64,000 bases of DNA from Flavobacterium limnosediminis JC2902 (GCF_000498535.1 NZ_AVGG01000005.1:124001-188000), one strand, 5' to 3'. Shown: positions 34,884 to 45,067, counted from the first letter of the stretch. Made by a program: numbers and translations. The notes: generated by a model from the sequence alone, not told the origin.

Positions 34884-36446
34884 ATGGCTCAAAAAAAACT
34901 TTTTAGCAAACTGACTGCACGCCAAATTATCTGGATGATTTCCATTGGGTTTCTGTTGGGAACTATTTTTTTGTTATATCAGTACAAAGCATATTTCACA
35001 TTCCTTATCGCACCTATGGTTATTTTATCAATTGTTTTGACAGATAGCTTTCAGACAAAACATTCCGTTCGAAAAAATTATCCGCTGATTGGACGGTTAC
35101 GTTATATTTTCGAATCCTTCCGACCCGAATTTCGTCAGTATTTCTTTGAAGGGGAATTGGACGGAAAACCTTTCAACAGAAGACAACGATCTATTGTTTA
35201 CCAAAGAGCAAAAAACGAAAAGCAAACCATTTCCTTCGGTATGCAGGACGACCCAAATCGTATCGGCTATGAATGGGCAGCTCATTCCATGTATCCCAAA
35301 AAAACAAATATTGAACAATTCCGAACCATAATCGGTAATTCACAATGTCTGCAACCTTACAGCGCAAGCATTTATAATATCAGCGCGATGAGTTACGGTG
35401 CTTTAAGTAAAACCGCCATAACCTCCCTAAACAAAGGAGCGCAATTGGGTAATTTTGCACACAACACCGGCGAAGGCGGCATTAGCGATTATCACTTGCA
35501 GGGCGGTGATCTGATTTGGCAGATAGGAACCGGTTATTTTGGATGTCGGGATGAGAAAGGTGGTTTTTCGGAAACCCTTTTTGCCGATAAAGCCAACTAT
35601 CCTCAGGTGAAAATGATTGAGCTGAAGCTTTCCCAAGGAGCAAAACCCGGACATGGAGGTTTGCTTCCCGCTGAAAAAAACACTCCTGAGATTGCAGCCA
35701 TCCGAAGCATTAAACCACATACAACGGTTCATTCGCCTTCGGGACATACGGCCTTTTCAAATGCTCACGAACTGATACTTTTCATTGACAAACTTCGTAC
35801 TTTGTCCAAAGGCAAACCGGTTGGTTTTAAAATTTGCATCGGTCGTAAAGATGAATTCATAGACATTGTCGAAGCCATGATAAAAACCGGAATTTACCCT
35901 GACTTTATAACTGTAGATGGCGCTGAAGGAGGTACCGGAGCAGCACCTCTGGAATTCATTGACTATATGGGAATGGCGCTTTCTGATGCGGTAGTATTCG
36001 TAAACAGGACATTAACCCAATTTGGAATTCGGGAACATATAAAAATCTTAGCTTCAGGAAAAATCATATCCGCATTTGATATTGCGAAAACAATAGCTTT
36101 AGGTGCAGACGCCTGCTACAGTGCGCGGGGAATGATGTTTGCTTTAGGATGTATTCAGGCCTTGCAATGCGACAGTGGAAAATGTCCTGTGGGTATTGCA
36201 ACTCAGGACAAATCATTATACAAAGGACTTGATGTAACGGATAAAAGTGTACGTGTGGCGAATTTCCATAAGAACACTTTAAAAGCACTCGGTGAATTTA
36301 TTGGAGCTTGTGGTTTTGATACGCTGTCGAAGATTACTCCCGACGTTTTTTACAAAAGGACAGACCTTAACTCCAATCAGAATTTTACAGAAATCTACTT
36401 TAGTGACCGCATAAAATCAAAAAGAGAAATTATTAATTTAAACTAA
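34884..36446 (+). CDS. FMN-binding glutamate synthase-like protein
   Basis: 520 residues: an N-terminal membrane anchor (about 13-55, two hydrophobic stretches), then a GltB-like FMN barrel with ISAMSYGALSKTAITSLNKG, NTGEGGISDYH, GAKPGHGGLLPAEK, GAEGGTGAAPLEFID and the Cys-rich CDSGKCPVGIATQ. The glutaminase domain is missing, so it is not a full glutamate synthase; the reaction in this stand-alone family is unclear. The GreA-like gene follows after 6 nt. Confidence 0.88.
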   Translation: MAQKKLFSKLTARQIIWMISIGFLLGTIFLLYQYKAYFTFLIAPMVILSIVLTDSFQTKHSVRKNYPLIGRLRYIFESFRPEFRQYFFEGELDGKPFNRRQRSIVYQRAKNEKQTISFGMQDDPNRIGYEWAAHSMYPKKTNIEQFRTIIGNSQCLQPYSASIYNISAMSYGALSKTAITSLNKGAQLGNFAHNTGEGGISDYHLQGGDLIWQIGTGYFGCRDEKGGFSETLFADKANYPQVKMIELKLSQGAKPGHGGLLPAEKNTPEIAAIRSIKPHTTVHSPSGHTAFSNAHELILFIDKLRTLSKGKPVGFKICIGRKDEFIDIVEAMIKTGIYPDFITVDGAEGGTGAAPLEFIDYMGMALSDAVVFVNRTLTQFGIREHIKILASGKIISAFDIAKTIALGADACYSARGMMFALGCIQALQCDSGKCPVGIATQDKSLYKGLDVTDKSVRVANFHKNTLKALGEFIGACGFDTLSKITPDVFYKRTDLNSNQNFTEIYFSDRIKSKREIINLN

Positions 36447-36452
36447 CCTATT

Positions 36453-36842
36453 ATGAAACCTATTCCAACATTTACGGTAGCCGAGTATCAGTTACTTCGA
36501 AATCTGGCCAAACAAAAAATTAACTCCAGCAATGCCAAAGACATGGCTCTTTTAAACGGCGAATTGGACAGAGCGGTTATAATTAAAGACGGCGTTATTG
36601 AAAATAACATAATCCGGATAAATTCTTTTGTAACGGTAGAAGATATACCTGCCAAAAGGCAAATGAAATTTCAAATTGTTTTACCGTCATTGGCCAATGT
36701 AAAAGAAAATAAAGTCTCTATTCTGGCACCTTTAAGTATTGCCATAATTGGATTTAAGGAAAAAGATCGGATAGAATGGGAATTACCTGCGGGAATAAAA
36801 ACGTTAAAAATAATTGCTGTTGAAAACCTTTCTGACAATTAG
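36453..36842 (+). CDS. GreA/GreB C-terminal-like (Rnk-type) protein
   Basis: 129 residues. After a short helical N terminus, residues 45-129 form the GreA/B C-terminal FKBP-like domain (IIRINSFVTVEDIPAKRQMK, ILAPLSIAIIGFKEKDRIEW). The long Gre coiled coil is absent, as in Rnk, a regulator that binds RNA polymerase. It follows the glutamate synthase-like gene by 6 nt and ends at a terminator. Confidence 0.82.
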   Translation: MKPIPTFTVAEYQLLRNLAKQKINSSNAKDMALLNGELDRAVIIKDGVIENNIIRINSFVTVEDIPAKRQMKFQIVLPSLANVKENKVSILAPLSIAIIGFKEKDRIEWELPAGIKTLKIIAVENLSDN

Positions 36843-36853
36843 ACCTCTTTAAG

Positions 36854-36878
36854 AACACCTCATTTTTTTGAAGGTGTT
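36854..36878. terminator. Terminator between convergent genes
   Basis: 7-bp stem (36854-36860 with 36872-36878) with a T tract after it; it lies between the Rnk-like gene and a - strand gene. Confidence 0.8.
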
Positions 36879-36882
36879 TTTT

Positions 36883-37404
36883 TTATCTCCTCTCCAAAAC
36901 TACATCAATCGGTCTGTTGGCTTTTCGTCCGAACTGAACCGTTTTATCACTCTGACTTGCGCACAACACATACATATTAAAAGCAAACAACTGTATGATT
37001 TGTGTTTTGTATTTTTTATTTGGATCTTCTATTTTAACGCTGAAATTGTCTGCCGGAAAAGTAGCGGCAACGGATAATAGATAATTGTCTTTCGCGTATG
37101 GGAAAAACCAACGTGCCTTTGGATTTTCAGTTGTTATCTTATTTCCGTTTTCATCTATCTGATAGTTCATGGAAAACTGAAGCGGTTTGTCACTGTCCCT
37201 GAAACTGTAGATATTATTTAGATTAATCACCTCTTTTCCTAAACTGTCAACCACTGTAATTTTCAGATTTTTGACATTTTCCTTTTTTCCGTCTTCATGA
37301 ACATCCAAAACCAGATAGGACGTAAAATCAAAGCCACAATGCATGGCAGGAATCTGAGCTTTAACGGAAATTGTCAGGAAAAATAAAAAAATCAGGTAAC
37401 GCAT
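36883..37404 (-). CDS. Secreted protein of unknown function
   Basis: 173 residues with a signal peptide (MRYLIFLFFLTISVKA) and a single beta-rich mature domain (VKNLKITVVDSLGKEVINL, FSVKIEDPNKKYKTQII). ATG 37404 is chosen because the signal peptide starts there. It lies 38 nt downstream of the lipoprotein gene on the same strand. Family not recognised. Confidence 0.65.
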   Translation of the reverse strand: MRYLIFLFFLTISVKAQIPAMHCGFDFTSYLVLDVHEDGKKENVKNLKITVVDSLGKEVINLNNIYSFRDSDKPLQFSMNYQIDENGNKITTENPKARWFFPYAKDNYLLSVAATFPADNFSVKIEDPNKKYKTQIIQLFAFNMYVLCASQSDKTVQFGRKANRPIDVVLERR

Positions 37405-37442
37405 TTTGTATGTTTTGATAACGCAAAGGTACAAAAGCGGGG

Positions 37443-38459
37443 TTATCTATAAGCATTTTTCATTTCAATCATAATTTCTTTGTATATGGTTTTGATGCTC
37501 ATTTCTTTATCATCAACGTATTTCCCCATCATATCAAACACAATTTTTGTATTGGGTGATAATCTTTCATATTCCTTCTCACCTACTTCCTCCGAATAAT
37601 AAACACTCATGAGTTTGGCAGCGATTCCTCTGTTTATTTCAGCTTCCAAATCAACATCTAGGTATTTCGGACGAAGTAAAGCTGTTTTCAATTCCTTATC
37701 ATAATATTTCCGAAACAATTTGGATGTAAATGAACTTGTTATCCCCTGAAATACTGCTCTTCTATAATTCTCATCCCAATGCACATCAAAATGCTTCGGA
37801 GTATCATTGATGTCTTTTGAATAGTAACCGATAAGAAAATTGGTGATTTTTGGCCCCTCATCAACAAACGTAATCGATTTATTCACGTAGTTGTTCAGCG
37901 GATCAAAATAAATATTTACTTTTGCTTTTACGGTTGTTCTGAAAAAGTCGTTAAACTTCTCATCTACTTTATTCAAAATCAATTCATTGTTAAATTTTTC
38001 AAAATCTATCTCTTCTAATTTAACAACATTGTTTTTACTCTTTTGATGAAAATCAGCCAATAAAACAGAAAGCGTATCCATCCGTGTCGCATACCATTTA
38101 AAGTTATCGTTCAAATCTTCAAAATCGACGTTTTTCCTGATTTTATACGTTTCATTTTCAAAACACAGGGCTATGGAAGGCAGATCAACTCCCCAGTACT
38201 TTCCTCCTCTTATAAAATCTATTAACGGATGATTCCTTAGATTGCTGTATTTTTTCCTGGACTCAAAATAGTAATCGTTAACCATATTGCGATAAATCGA
38301 ATCGGCTTCTCTATCTTCCACCGCCATATTATAGGCGTTCCTGAAAAGTGAGATCCGGTCGTCAATTTGAATTTGAGCGGTCGCTTTAGTTATTTTCTCT
38401 TTTTTACTGGCACAGGAAACCAATAGCACTGACAATACGATTACAAGTCTAATTTTCAT
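37443..38459 (-). CDS. Lipoprotein of unknown function
   Basis: 338 residues with a lipobox (VLLVSCASKK). The mature protein mixes helices and strands, with FDVHWDENYRRAVFQGITSS near 230 and a helical C terminus. The position of that segment recalls the metal-site helix of surface zincin-like lipoproteins, but no HExxH motif is present. Not recognised. Confidence 0.65.
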   Translation of the reverse strand: MKIRLVIVLSVLLVSCASKKEKITKATAQIQIDDRISLFRNAYNMAVEDREADSIYRNMVNDYYFESRKKYSNLRNHPLIDFIRGGKYWGVDLPSIALCFENETYKIRKNVDFEDLNDNFKWYATRMDTLSVLLADFHQKSKNNVVKLEEIDFEKFNNELILNKVDEKFNDFFRTTVKAKVNIYFDPLNNYVNKSITFVDEGPKITNFLIGYYSKDINDTPKHFDVHWDENYRRAVFQGITSSFTSKLFRKYYDKELKTALLRPKYLDVDLEAEINRGIAAKLMSVYYSEEVGEKEYERLSPNTKIVFDMMGKYVDDKEMSIKTIYKEIMIEMKNAYR

Positions 38460-38505
38460 ATTTTAAGAAAAAAATTACATATTTAAATTTCAAATATAAA
38501 AAAAA

Positions 38506-38532
38506 CGCTCAATCAAAAAAATTGAAAGAGCG
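38506..38532 (-). terminator. Terminator of the cyclophilin-FKBP gene
   Basis: CGCTC/GAGCG arms plus CAAT/ATTG inner pairs form a hairpin that on the - strand is followed by eight T. Confidence 0.85.
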
Positions 38533-38590
38533 CTTTTATGATAATAATTTTACGTTTACATTCCTGTAATTTGCATTTTATTAATAGTGC

Positions 38591-39523
38591 TTATTTCACA
38601 TCCATCAATTCCACATCGAAAACCAACGTTGCGTCAGCAGGGATTACACCTCCTGCGCCACGAGAACCGTAAGCTAAATAAGAAGGAATGACAAAACGTG
38701 CTTTATCACCAACCTGTAATAATGCGATACCTTCGTCCCATCCTTCGATAACCTGACCTCTTCCTAATGCGAATTCGATAGGTTGCTTTCTTTTATAAGA
38801 TGAATCGAAAACCATTCCGTTATCCAAAGCACCTTGATAGTGAACTGAAACTGTTTTACCTTTTTCAGCCTGTTTACCGTTTCCTTTCTGGATGATCTGG
38901 TAACGTAAACCGCTTTCTGTTTTCTGGAAACCGGCAGCCAATTTTTCCAATGCTTCTTCAGCCATTCTTTTTTGTTCAGCGATTCTTTTCTCTCTTGAAC
39001 CTTCAAATGTTCTGAAAGCTTCGATGGCATTCCACTTTTCAGCATCTGCTCCTACACGAACAATTTCCAATGATTCGATGATATCACCCTGAACAATGGC
39101 GTCAACAATATCCTGACCTTCCACTACGTGTCCGAAAACAGTGTGTTTGTTATCCAACCATTCCGTTGGAATATGCGTAATGAAAAACTGAGAACCGTTT
39201 GTTCCGGGACCTGCATTTGCCATAGACAACACTCCTGGTCTGTCGTGTTTCAATTCCGGATGAAATTCATCATCAAACTTGTAACCTGCGTCACCCGTTC
39301 CTGTTCCTAACGGACATCCGCCCTGAATCATGAAATCAGGAATAACACGGTGAAATTTCAATCCGTCATAATACGGTTTTCCTTGTGGTTTTACATCGTT
39401 TTCTAAATTCCCTTCGGCTAAACCAACAAAGTTTCCAACCGTACCCGGTGTTTTATCATGAGTTAATTTTACTAAAATAACCCCTTTTGAAGTATTAAAT
39501 TTTGCGTAAATTCCGTCTTGCAT
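38591..39523 (-). CDS. Dual peptidyl-prolyl isomerase: cyclophilin-FKBP fusion
   Basis: 310 residues. Residues 1-165 are a cyclophilin ([57 protein letters not shown]). A helical linker (165-205) leads to an FKBP domain ([80 protein letters not shown]). Dual-family immunophilins are known from Flavobacterium. The start is ATG 39523 (MQDGIYAKF). No signal peptide, so cytoplasmic. Confidence 0.93.
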   Translation of the reverse strand: MQDGIYAKFNTSKGVILVKLTHDKTPGTVGNFVGLAEGNLENDVKPQGKPYYDGLKFHRVIPDFMIQGGCPLGTGTGDAGYKFDDEFHPELKHDRPGVLSMANAGPGTNGSQFFITHIPTEWLDNKHTVFGHVVEGQDIVDAIVQGDIIESLEIVRVGADAEKWNAIEAFRTFEGSREKRIAEQKRMAEEALEKLAAGFQKTESGLRYQIIQKGNGKQAEKGKTVSVHYQGALDNGMVFDSSYKRKQPIEFALGRGQVIEGWDEGIALLQVGDKARFVIPSYLAYGSRGAGGVIPADATLVFDVELMDVK

Positions 39524-39651
39524 TTTGTTTTGCTTTAAATTTCTGAACCGCAAAATTACGAATTTAAAATGTAAAAAGTTTCATAAATAATCGACTTCCG
39601 TTTTCGGATATTTCGGATTCTGATTACTTTTGAGAGATAAAATCATCAAAA

Positions 39652-40110
39652 ATGACAACCCGAATAATTACCTTTCAACCTCAATACAAAGACCGATTCA
39701 TTTCACTTAACAAAGCATGGCTGGAAGAATTCTTTTTTGTGGAACCTCACGATATAGAAGTCTTTGAAAATATTGAGGAAGTGGTATTAAAACCCGGCGG
39801 AGAAATCTTTTTCTGCTTGATTGATGATGAAGTGGCCGGAACCGTTGCGATGCAAAAGGTAAATGATTCGGTTTACGAGATGGCAAAACTGGCTGTAGAC
39901 AAGAAATTCCAGGGACAAAAACTGAGTAATTTACTGATTGATGCCTGCATAGATTTTGCAAAAGAGAAAAAAGCAGAAAAAATCATGCTGTTGTCCAGCA
40001 CCAAATTAATTCCGGCACTCAATCTTTACAGAAAATATAATTTTAAGGAGACACCAATGGATGAAACCGATTATGCTCGTGCGGATATTCAAATGGAATT
40101 GTATCTTTAA
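39652..40110 (+). CDS. GNAT family N-acetyltransferase
   Basis: 152 residues with a GNAT core: FCLIDDEVAGTVAMQKVND, YEMAKLAVDKKFQGQKLSNL (acetyl-CoA loop variant QGQKLS) and MLLSSTKLIPALNLYRKYNF. It is followed after 20 nt by a methyltransferase gene on the same strand. A TACTTTTG box at 39625-39632 is a plausible -7 element. Substrate unknown. Confidence 0.88.
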   Translation: MTTRIITFQPQYKDRFISLNKAWLEEFFFVEPHDIEVFENIEEVVLKPGGEIFFCLIDDEVAGTVAMQKVNDSVYEMAKLAVDKKFQGQKLSNLLIDACIDFAKEKKAEKIMLLSSTKLIPALNLYRKYNFKETPMDETDYARADIQMELYL

Positions 40111-40130
40111 GACAAATTAAAAACGCATTT

Positions 40131-40931
40131 ATGGAAATCCCGAAAGATTATCTCAACATCAACAAAAAAACATGGAATAACAAAACCGATGTACATGTTA
40201 CGTCCGATTTCTATGATACGGAAAGTTTTCTCAACGGAAAAAACACGCTGAATGACATAGAACTTGAACTTTTAGGAGATGTTTCAGGGAAGAAAATCCT
40301 GCATCTGCAATGTCATTTCGGACAGGACACACTTTCATTAGCAAGACTTGGCGCCAAAGCAACCGGCGTGGATTTATCCGATAAAGCCATCGAAAAAGCA
40401 CGCGAATTCAATTCGAAATTACATCTTGATGCCGAATTCATCAATTGTGACGTTTACGACTTGCCGAATCATCTCGAAGAACAATTCGACATCATTTTCA
40501 CCAGTTACGGAACTATTGGCTGGCTTCCCGATTTGGACAAATGGGCAAAAGTGGTTTCTAACTTTCTGAAACCCGGCGGAAAATTTGTCTTTGCAGAATT
40601 TCACCCGGTTGTCTGGATGTTCGACAATGATTTTAAAGAGGTGTTCTATAGTTATTTTAATATGGAACCGATAATCGAAGATGAATCCGGAACGTATGCA
40701 GACAGAGAGGCCGAAATTTCGACACAAACCGTAACCTGGAATCATCCTCTTTCAGAAGTTTTAAACGCCGTAATCAACAATGATCTGGAAATCAAATCCT
40801 TTAACGAATATGATTATTCACCCTACAATTGTTTCAATGAAACCGAAGAATTCGAAACCGGAAAATTCAGAATCAAACATTTAGGAAATAAAATCCCGAT
40901 GGTCTATTCACTAACCGCAATCAAAAAATAA
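40131..40931 (+). CDS. Class I SAM-dependent methyltransferase
   Basis: 266 residues with SAM motif I KILHLQCHFGQDTLSLARLG (about 53-72), motif II ATGVDLSDKAIEKARE and post-motif FDIIFTSYGTIGWL, LKPGGKFVFAEFHPVVWM. Substrate is not deducible. It lies between the GNAT gene and the DUF1569 gene (8 nt), suggesting one transcript. Confidence 0.9.
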   Translation: MEIPKDYLNINKKTWNNKTDVHVTSDFYDTESFLNGKNTLNDIELELLGDVSGKKILHLQCHFGQDTLSLARLGAKATGVDLSDKAIEKAREFNSKLHLDAEFINCDVYDLPNHLEEQFDIIFTSYGTIGWLPDLDKWAKVVSNFLKPGGKFVFAEFHPVVWMFDNDFKEVFYSYFNMEPIIEDESGTYADREAEISTQTVTWNHPLSEVLNAVINNDLEIKSFNEYDYSPYNCFNETEEFETGKFRIKHLGNKIPMVYSLTAIKK

Positions 40932-40939
40932 AAATTTAT

Positions 40940-41389
40940 ATGGAAAGTTTATTTACAGCCGATGGCAATCAAAACATTATCAACCGAATCAACAAATTAA
41001 AACCGACCTCACTTTCCCATTGGGGAAAAATGACCGTCGATCAGATGATGTCACACTGTATTGGTCCGCTTGACGTTGTTTACGGAGACCTTCATCTGAA
41101 AATGAACCCTATTATGGCATTATTGGGCCGTTATGTTATTAAAGGAAAATTACTTAAAGCGGCACAATTTCAAAAAGACAGCCCGACAGCTCCGGCCTTT
41201 ATACGAAAAGGTTCTTATGATTTTGAAGCCACGAGAGCAGAATTAATCGAAAAAGTCCAAAAGTTCACGCAAGGCCCACAAGTAATCAAAACTAACAAAC
41301 ATCCTTTCTTTGGCCCTATGACCAATGAGGAATGGGACAACCTGCAGTGGAAACATCTCGATCATCATTTGAGACAGTTTGGGGTATAA
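40940..41389 (+). CDS. DUF1569/DinB-like protein
   Basis: 149 residues, helical, with the family motifs LSHWGKMTVDQMMSHC near the start and WKHLDHHLRQFGV at the C terminus. The His residues suggest a DinB-type metal site. It follows the methyltransferase by 8 nt. Function unknown. Confidence 0.85.
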   Translation: MESLFTADGNQNIINRINKLKPTSLSHWGKMTVDQMMSHCIGPLDVVYGDLHLKMNPIMALLGRYVIKGKLLKAAQFQKDSPTAPAFIRKGSYDFEATRAELIEKVQKFTQGPQVIKTNKHPFFGPMTNEEWDNLQWKHLDHHLRQFGV

Positions 41390-41414
41390 TTCAGTTGGCA
41401 GTTACAGTATTCAG

Positions 41415-41446
41415 TTGGCAGATACTTTACAACTTTGTATCTTTGC
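41415..41446 (+). promoter_or_regulatory. Candidate promoter of trmD
   Basis: TTGGC at 41415-41419 and TATCTTTG at 41439-41446 fit the Bacteroidota promoter pattern. The predicted leader would include the tandem repeat at 41456. Confidence 0.6.
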
Positions 41447-41455
41447 CGCTTTACC

Positions 41456-41511
41456 ACTCAGTAACTCAGTAACTCAGTAACTCAGTAACTCAGCAACTCA
41501 GCAACTCAAAA
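41456..41511 (+). repeat. 8-bp tandem repeat in the trmD leader
   Basis: Four copies of ACTCAGTA, two of ACTCAGCA and one of ACTCAAAA run head to tail, ending 2 nt before the trmD ATG. Copy number could change by slippage and alter the leader; effect on expression is inference. Confidence 0.88.
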
Positions 41512-41513
41512 AT

Positions 41514-42191
41514 ATGCGCATCGATATCATTACCGTTTTACCCGATTTAATCCGAAGCCCGTTTGAAGCTTCCATCCTGAAAAGAGCCATCGCCAAAGGA
41601 TTGGTGGAAGTACACATGCACAACCTTCGCGATTACAGCACCAACAAACACAAAAATGTGGATGACTACCAGTTTGGTGGCGGTGCCGGAATGGTGATGA
41701 GTGTGGAACCGATTGCTGCCTGTATCGAAAAATTGCAAGCCGAGCGCGAGTACGACGAAGTGATTTACATGACTCCGGATGGCGAAACGCTGAACCAGCA
41801 AATGGCAAACTCGCTGTCGCTTTTAGGAAATATTATTATTCTTTGCGGGCATTATAAAGGTGTCGACCAACGTGTTAGGGATTTATTCATTACCAAAGAG
41901 ATTTCCATTGGCGATTATGTTTTATCGGGAGGCGAATTGGGAGCAGCTGTTTTATGCGATTCCATTATCCGATTGATTCCGGGAGTTTTGAGTAATGAAA
42001 CCTCGGCATTGACCGACAGTTTTCAGGACAACTTACTTTCCCCTCCTATTTATACAAGACCGGCAGAATACAAAGGACACAAAGTTCCGGACGTTTTGTT
42101 AAGTGGAAATTTTGCCGAAATTGAAAAATGGCGTGAGAATATGGCGTATGAACATACTAAAACACGCCGACCGGATTTATTGGAAGAATAA
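41514..42191 (+). CDS. trmD: tRNA (guanine-N1-)-methyltransferase
   Basis: 225 residues with the TrmD core: [47 protein letters not shown] and [20 protein letters not shown] (the knotted SAM site). It methylates G37 next to the anticodon in a set of tRNAs, preventing frameshifts. In many bacteria it is beside rplS; here a large T9SS gene has come between trmD and rplS. Confidence 0.96.
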   Translation: MRIDIITVLPDLIRSPFEASILKRAIAKGLVEVHMHNLRDYSTNKHKNVDDYQFGGGAGMVMSVEPIAACIEKLQAEREYDEVIYMTPDGETLNQQMANSLSLLGNIIILCGHYKGVDQRVRDLFITKEISIGDYVLSGGELGAAVLCDSIIRLIPGVLSNETSALTDSFQDNLLSPPIYTRPAEYKGHKVPDVLLSGNFAEIEKWRENMAYEHTKTRRPDLLEE

Positions 42192-42244
42192 TTCTCAATC
42201 CGAAAAAAATAGCTACATTTACCACCCAACCCATTAATAATCAA

Positions 42245-44518
42245 ATGAAAAAAAACTACTGTTTATTCTTGATTTTGTTTTCATTTATCGTAACCAATGC
42301 TCAAGTTGTTATCTTTAATGATAACAATTTTAAAACAAAAATAATTTCCTCACTTAGCACAAATACTGTAGCTAAAAATTTAGCCAACGAATATTTTCAG
42401 GTCGATCAAAACAATAACGGCCAAATTGAAATTAGTGAAGCTCAAAATGTATCCTATCTTGATGTGAATTATTCCTCTGTTGCATCTTTATCAGGAATTG
42501 AGATGTTTACCAATCTTAGAGAATTAAATTGCAATAACAACCAGATAACCACTTTAGATGCAAGACCGCTCACAAATCTCATAAAACTGGATTGTAACAG
42601 CAATCAAATAGTAAGTTTACTCATTTCTGGCATGCCAAATCTTAACAATTTAATTTGCTATCAAAATCAGTTATCAACACTTAACCTAGGTAATTTACCA
42701 AGTTTAGCTGCCCTGAGCTGTTTCCAAAATTCACTTACAAGTTTGGATGTAAGCGGTCTAAATAATCTTGGAGGCTTAAATTGCTCTAACAATCAGTTAC
42801 ACACACTAGACGTTTCAAATCTTCCAAATCTTGTGGGTTTACATTGTTGGGACAACCAATTAACATCATTGACAACCAATAACCTTCCTCTACTTCAATC
42901 CATAAGCTGTAATAATAATCAAATTACAAGTATCGATGTTAGTACTGCCCCTAACTGTACCACTATTTACTGCCAAAACAACCAACTAAATATTTTAATT
43001 CTCAAAAATGGTAATGGCCCTGGAACCATAGATTTTTCCACAAACCCCAACATTCGTTACATTTGTGCAGACGATTTTGAAGTTTCAACTTATCAATCAA
43101 GAATCAACTCTTATGGTTATGGCTCAAGTTGTATCGTAAATACTTATTGCACTTTTGTTCCCGGAGGAACCTACTACACGGTTCAGGGAAATTCAAAATT
43201 CGATGTCAACAACAATGATTGCGATATTTCAGACATCAACTACCCGAATTTAAAAATCAATTATACAAACTTAGGTGTCTCCGGATCCATCATTGCGGAT
43301 AACTCAGGAAATTATCTAATTCCTTTAAACTCAGGCCCTCACACTTTAACTCCGTTTCTTGAAAATCCAACATATTTTTCTGTATCTCCTACCACAGCCA
43401 ACGTGAGCTTCCCTTCGGCATCAAGCCCGTTTATTCAAAATTTCTGTATTGATTATAACGGGGCATACTATGACCTTGATGTAAAGATAATTCCACTTAT
43501 GCCGGCAAGACCGGGATTTGATGCCCTATATAAGATCATTTACCGAAACAAAGGTGTTGTTACTCAGACAGGTACAGTAAATCTGAATTTTAATGATGCT
43601 GTTTTAGATTTAGCAGAATCAGCTCCAACAGCAACATTACAAACAACTAATAATTTAAGCTGGAGTTTTACCAACTTACAACCTTTAGGGGAGCGTGAAA
43701 TTTACATTACCATGACTGCTAATTCTCCAATGGATACTCCTCCTTTAAATGGCGGTAATAATCTATCCTTTACAGCTACAATCACAAGTTCCGCTACTGA
43801 CCAGGTAATATCTGACAATACTTTCAGACTAAACCAGACTGTAGTAAACTCATATGACCCAAATGACAAAAGGTGTTTGGAGGGAAATGCTATCCCTACT
43901 GCCAAGGTTGGTGATTATGTTCATTACATGATTCGATTTGAAAATACAGGAACATACCCCGCAGAAAACATTGTGGTAAAAGACATTATTGACACTTCTA
44001 AATTCGATATCGCAACATTATTACCGGTTACCGGCAGTCATTCATTTGTAACAAAAACCACAAACCCCAATACCGTAGAATTCATTTTCGAAAATATCAA
44101 CTTACCTTTTGCAGATGAATTGAATGACGGTTATGTTGTATTCAAGATAAAAACAAAACCTACGTTAACATTGGGAACTACTTTTACGAATACAGCAAAT
44201 ATCTATTTCGATTACAACTTCCCGATAATCACAAACACAACCTCAACAATTGTCTCCAACACTTTAGACACTCAGGATTTCGAGTTTGAAAACTATATTG
44301 GTTTGCACCCAAATCCGGCAAAAGAGGTTTTACACTTTAATAACAAACAAAACATTAACATCACCTCTGTTAGCATTTACAATAGTTTAGGACAATTGGT
44401 TCAAACCGTAATGTCCCCATCTGATACTATTGATGTTTCCGGATTGAAAACAGGAAATTATTTTCTGAAGATTGTTTCCGACAATGGAACAAGCAGTACT
44501 AAATTCATAAAAGAATAA
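42245..44518 (+). CDS. Leucine-rich repeat surface protein with T9SS type A sorting domain
   Basis: 757 residues: a signal peptide (about 1-20), an LRR solenoid (about 85-260; units such as LRELNCNNNQITTLD and LVGLHCWDNQLTSL), beta-rich domains, a DUF7619-like domain (SYDPNDKRCLEG to NIYFDYNFPI) and a C-terminal sorting domain (GLHPNPAKEVLHF, VSIYNSLGQLVQTV, GLKTGNYFLKIVSDNG). T9SS exports such proteins across the outer membrane. Binding partner unknown. It lies between trmD and rplS on the same strand. Confidence 0.88.
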   Translation: MKKNYCLFLILFSFIVTNAQVVIFNDNNFKTKIISSLSTNTVAKNLANEYFQVDQNNNGQIEISEAQNVSYLDVNYSSVASLSGIEMFTNLRELNCNNNQITTLDARPLTNLIKLDCNSNQIVSLLISGMPNLNNLICYQNQLSTLNLGNLPSLAALSCFQNSLTSLDVSGLNNLGGLNCSNNQLHTLDVSNLPNLVGLHCWDNQLTSLTTNNLPLLQSISCNNNQITSIDVSTAPNCTTIYCQNNQLNILILKNGNGPGTIDFSTNPNIRYICADDFEVSTYQSRINSYGYGSSCIVNTYCTFVPGGTYYTVQGNSKFDVNNNDCDISDINYPNLKINYTNLGVSGSIIADNSGNYLIPLNSGPHTLTPFLENPTYFSVSPTTANVSFPSASSPFIQNFCIDYNGAYYDLDVKIIPLMPARPGFDALYKIIYRNKGVVTQTGTVNLNFNDAVLDLAESAPTATLQTTNNLSWSFTNLQPLGEREIYITMTANSPMDTPPLNGGNNLSFTATITSSATDQVISDNTFRLNQTVVNSYDPNDKRCLEGNAIPTAKVGDYVHYMIRFENTGTYPAENIVVKDIIDTSKFDIATLLPVTGSHSFVTKTTNPNTVEFIFENINLPFADELNDGYVVFKIKTKPTLTLGTTFTNTANIYFDYNFPIITNTTSTIVSNTLDTQDFEFENYIGLHPNPAKEVLHFNNKQNINITSVSIYNSLGQLVQTVMSPSDTIDVSGLKTGNYFLKIVSDNGTSSTKFIKE

Positions 44519-44663
44519 ATTCTAAAAAAGTTGATTTCAAACAAATTCTTTCAATTTATTATTTGCTTTTAAAATTATTTCGTAATTTCGCAGCCTAATT
44601 CAGCCCAACCTCTGACGATAACCGTGAATGTTGCTCTGATTCAAACATTAAACATTAATAATC

Positions 44664-45014
44664 ATGTCAAGTTTATTAAAATTTGTTCAAGACGAATTAG
44701 TAACAAGAAAAGATTTCCCTGAATTCGCAGCTGGTGATACTATCACAGTTTACTACGAAATTAAAGAGGGTGAAAAAACAAGAACACAGTTCTTCAAAGG
44801 AGTAGTTATCCAAAGAAGAGGTACTGGCGCAACAGAAACTTTTACAATCCGTAAAATGTCTGGTGCTGTAGGTGTAGAGCGTATCTTCCCTGTAAACATG
44901 CCAGCTCTACAAAAAATTGAATTGAACCAAAGAGGTAAAGTACGTAGAGCTCGTATCTACTACTTCAGAGAACTTACTGGTAAAAAAGCAAAAATCAAAG
45001 AAAGAAGAAGATAA
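44664..45014 (+). CDS. rplS: 50S ribosomal protein L19
   Basis: 116 residues matching L19: [59 protein letters not shown] and [20 protein letters not shown]. It lies at the 30S-50S interface. A TAATTTCG box at 44583-44590 with upstream TTTG may be its promoter. A terminator follows. Confidence 0.98.
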   Translation: MSSLLKFVQDELVTRKDFPEFAAGDTITVYYEIKEGEKTRTQFFKGVVIQRRGTGATETFTIRKMSGAVGVERIFPVNMPALQKIELNQRGKVRRARIYYFRELTGKKAKIKERRR

Positions 45015-45039
45015 TCAACTTTCTGAAGATTATAAAATC

Positions 45040-45067
45040 AGCTCCAACTTTGTTGGGGCTTTTTTTT
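45040..45067 (+). terminator. Terminator of rplS
   Basis: 9-bp stem with one G-U pair (45040-45048 with 45052-45060) followed by T8. Confidence 0.88.
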
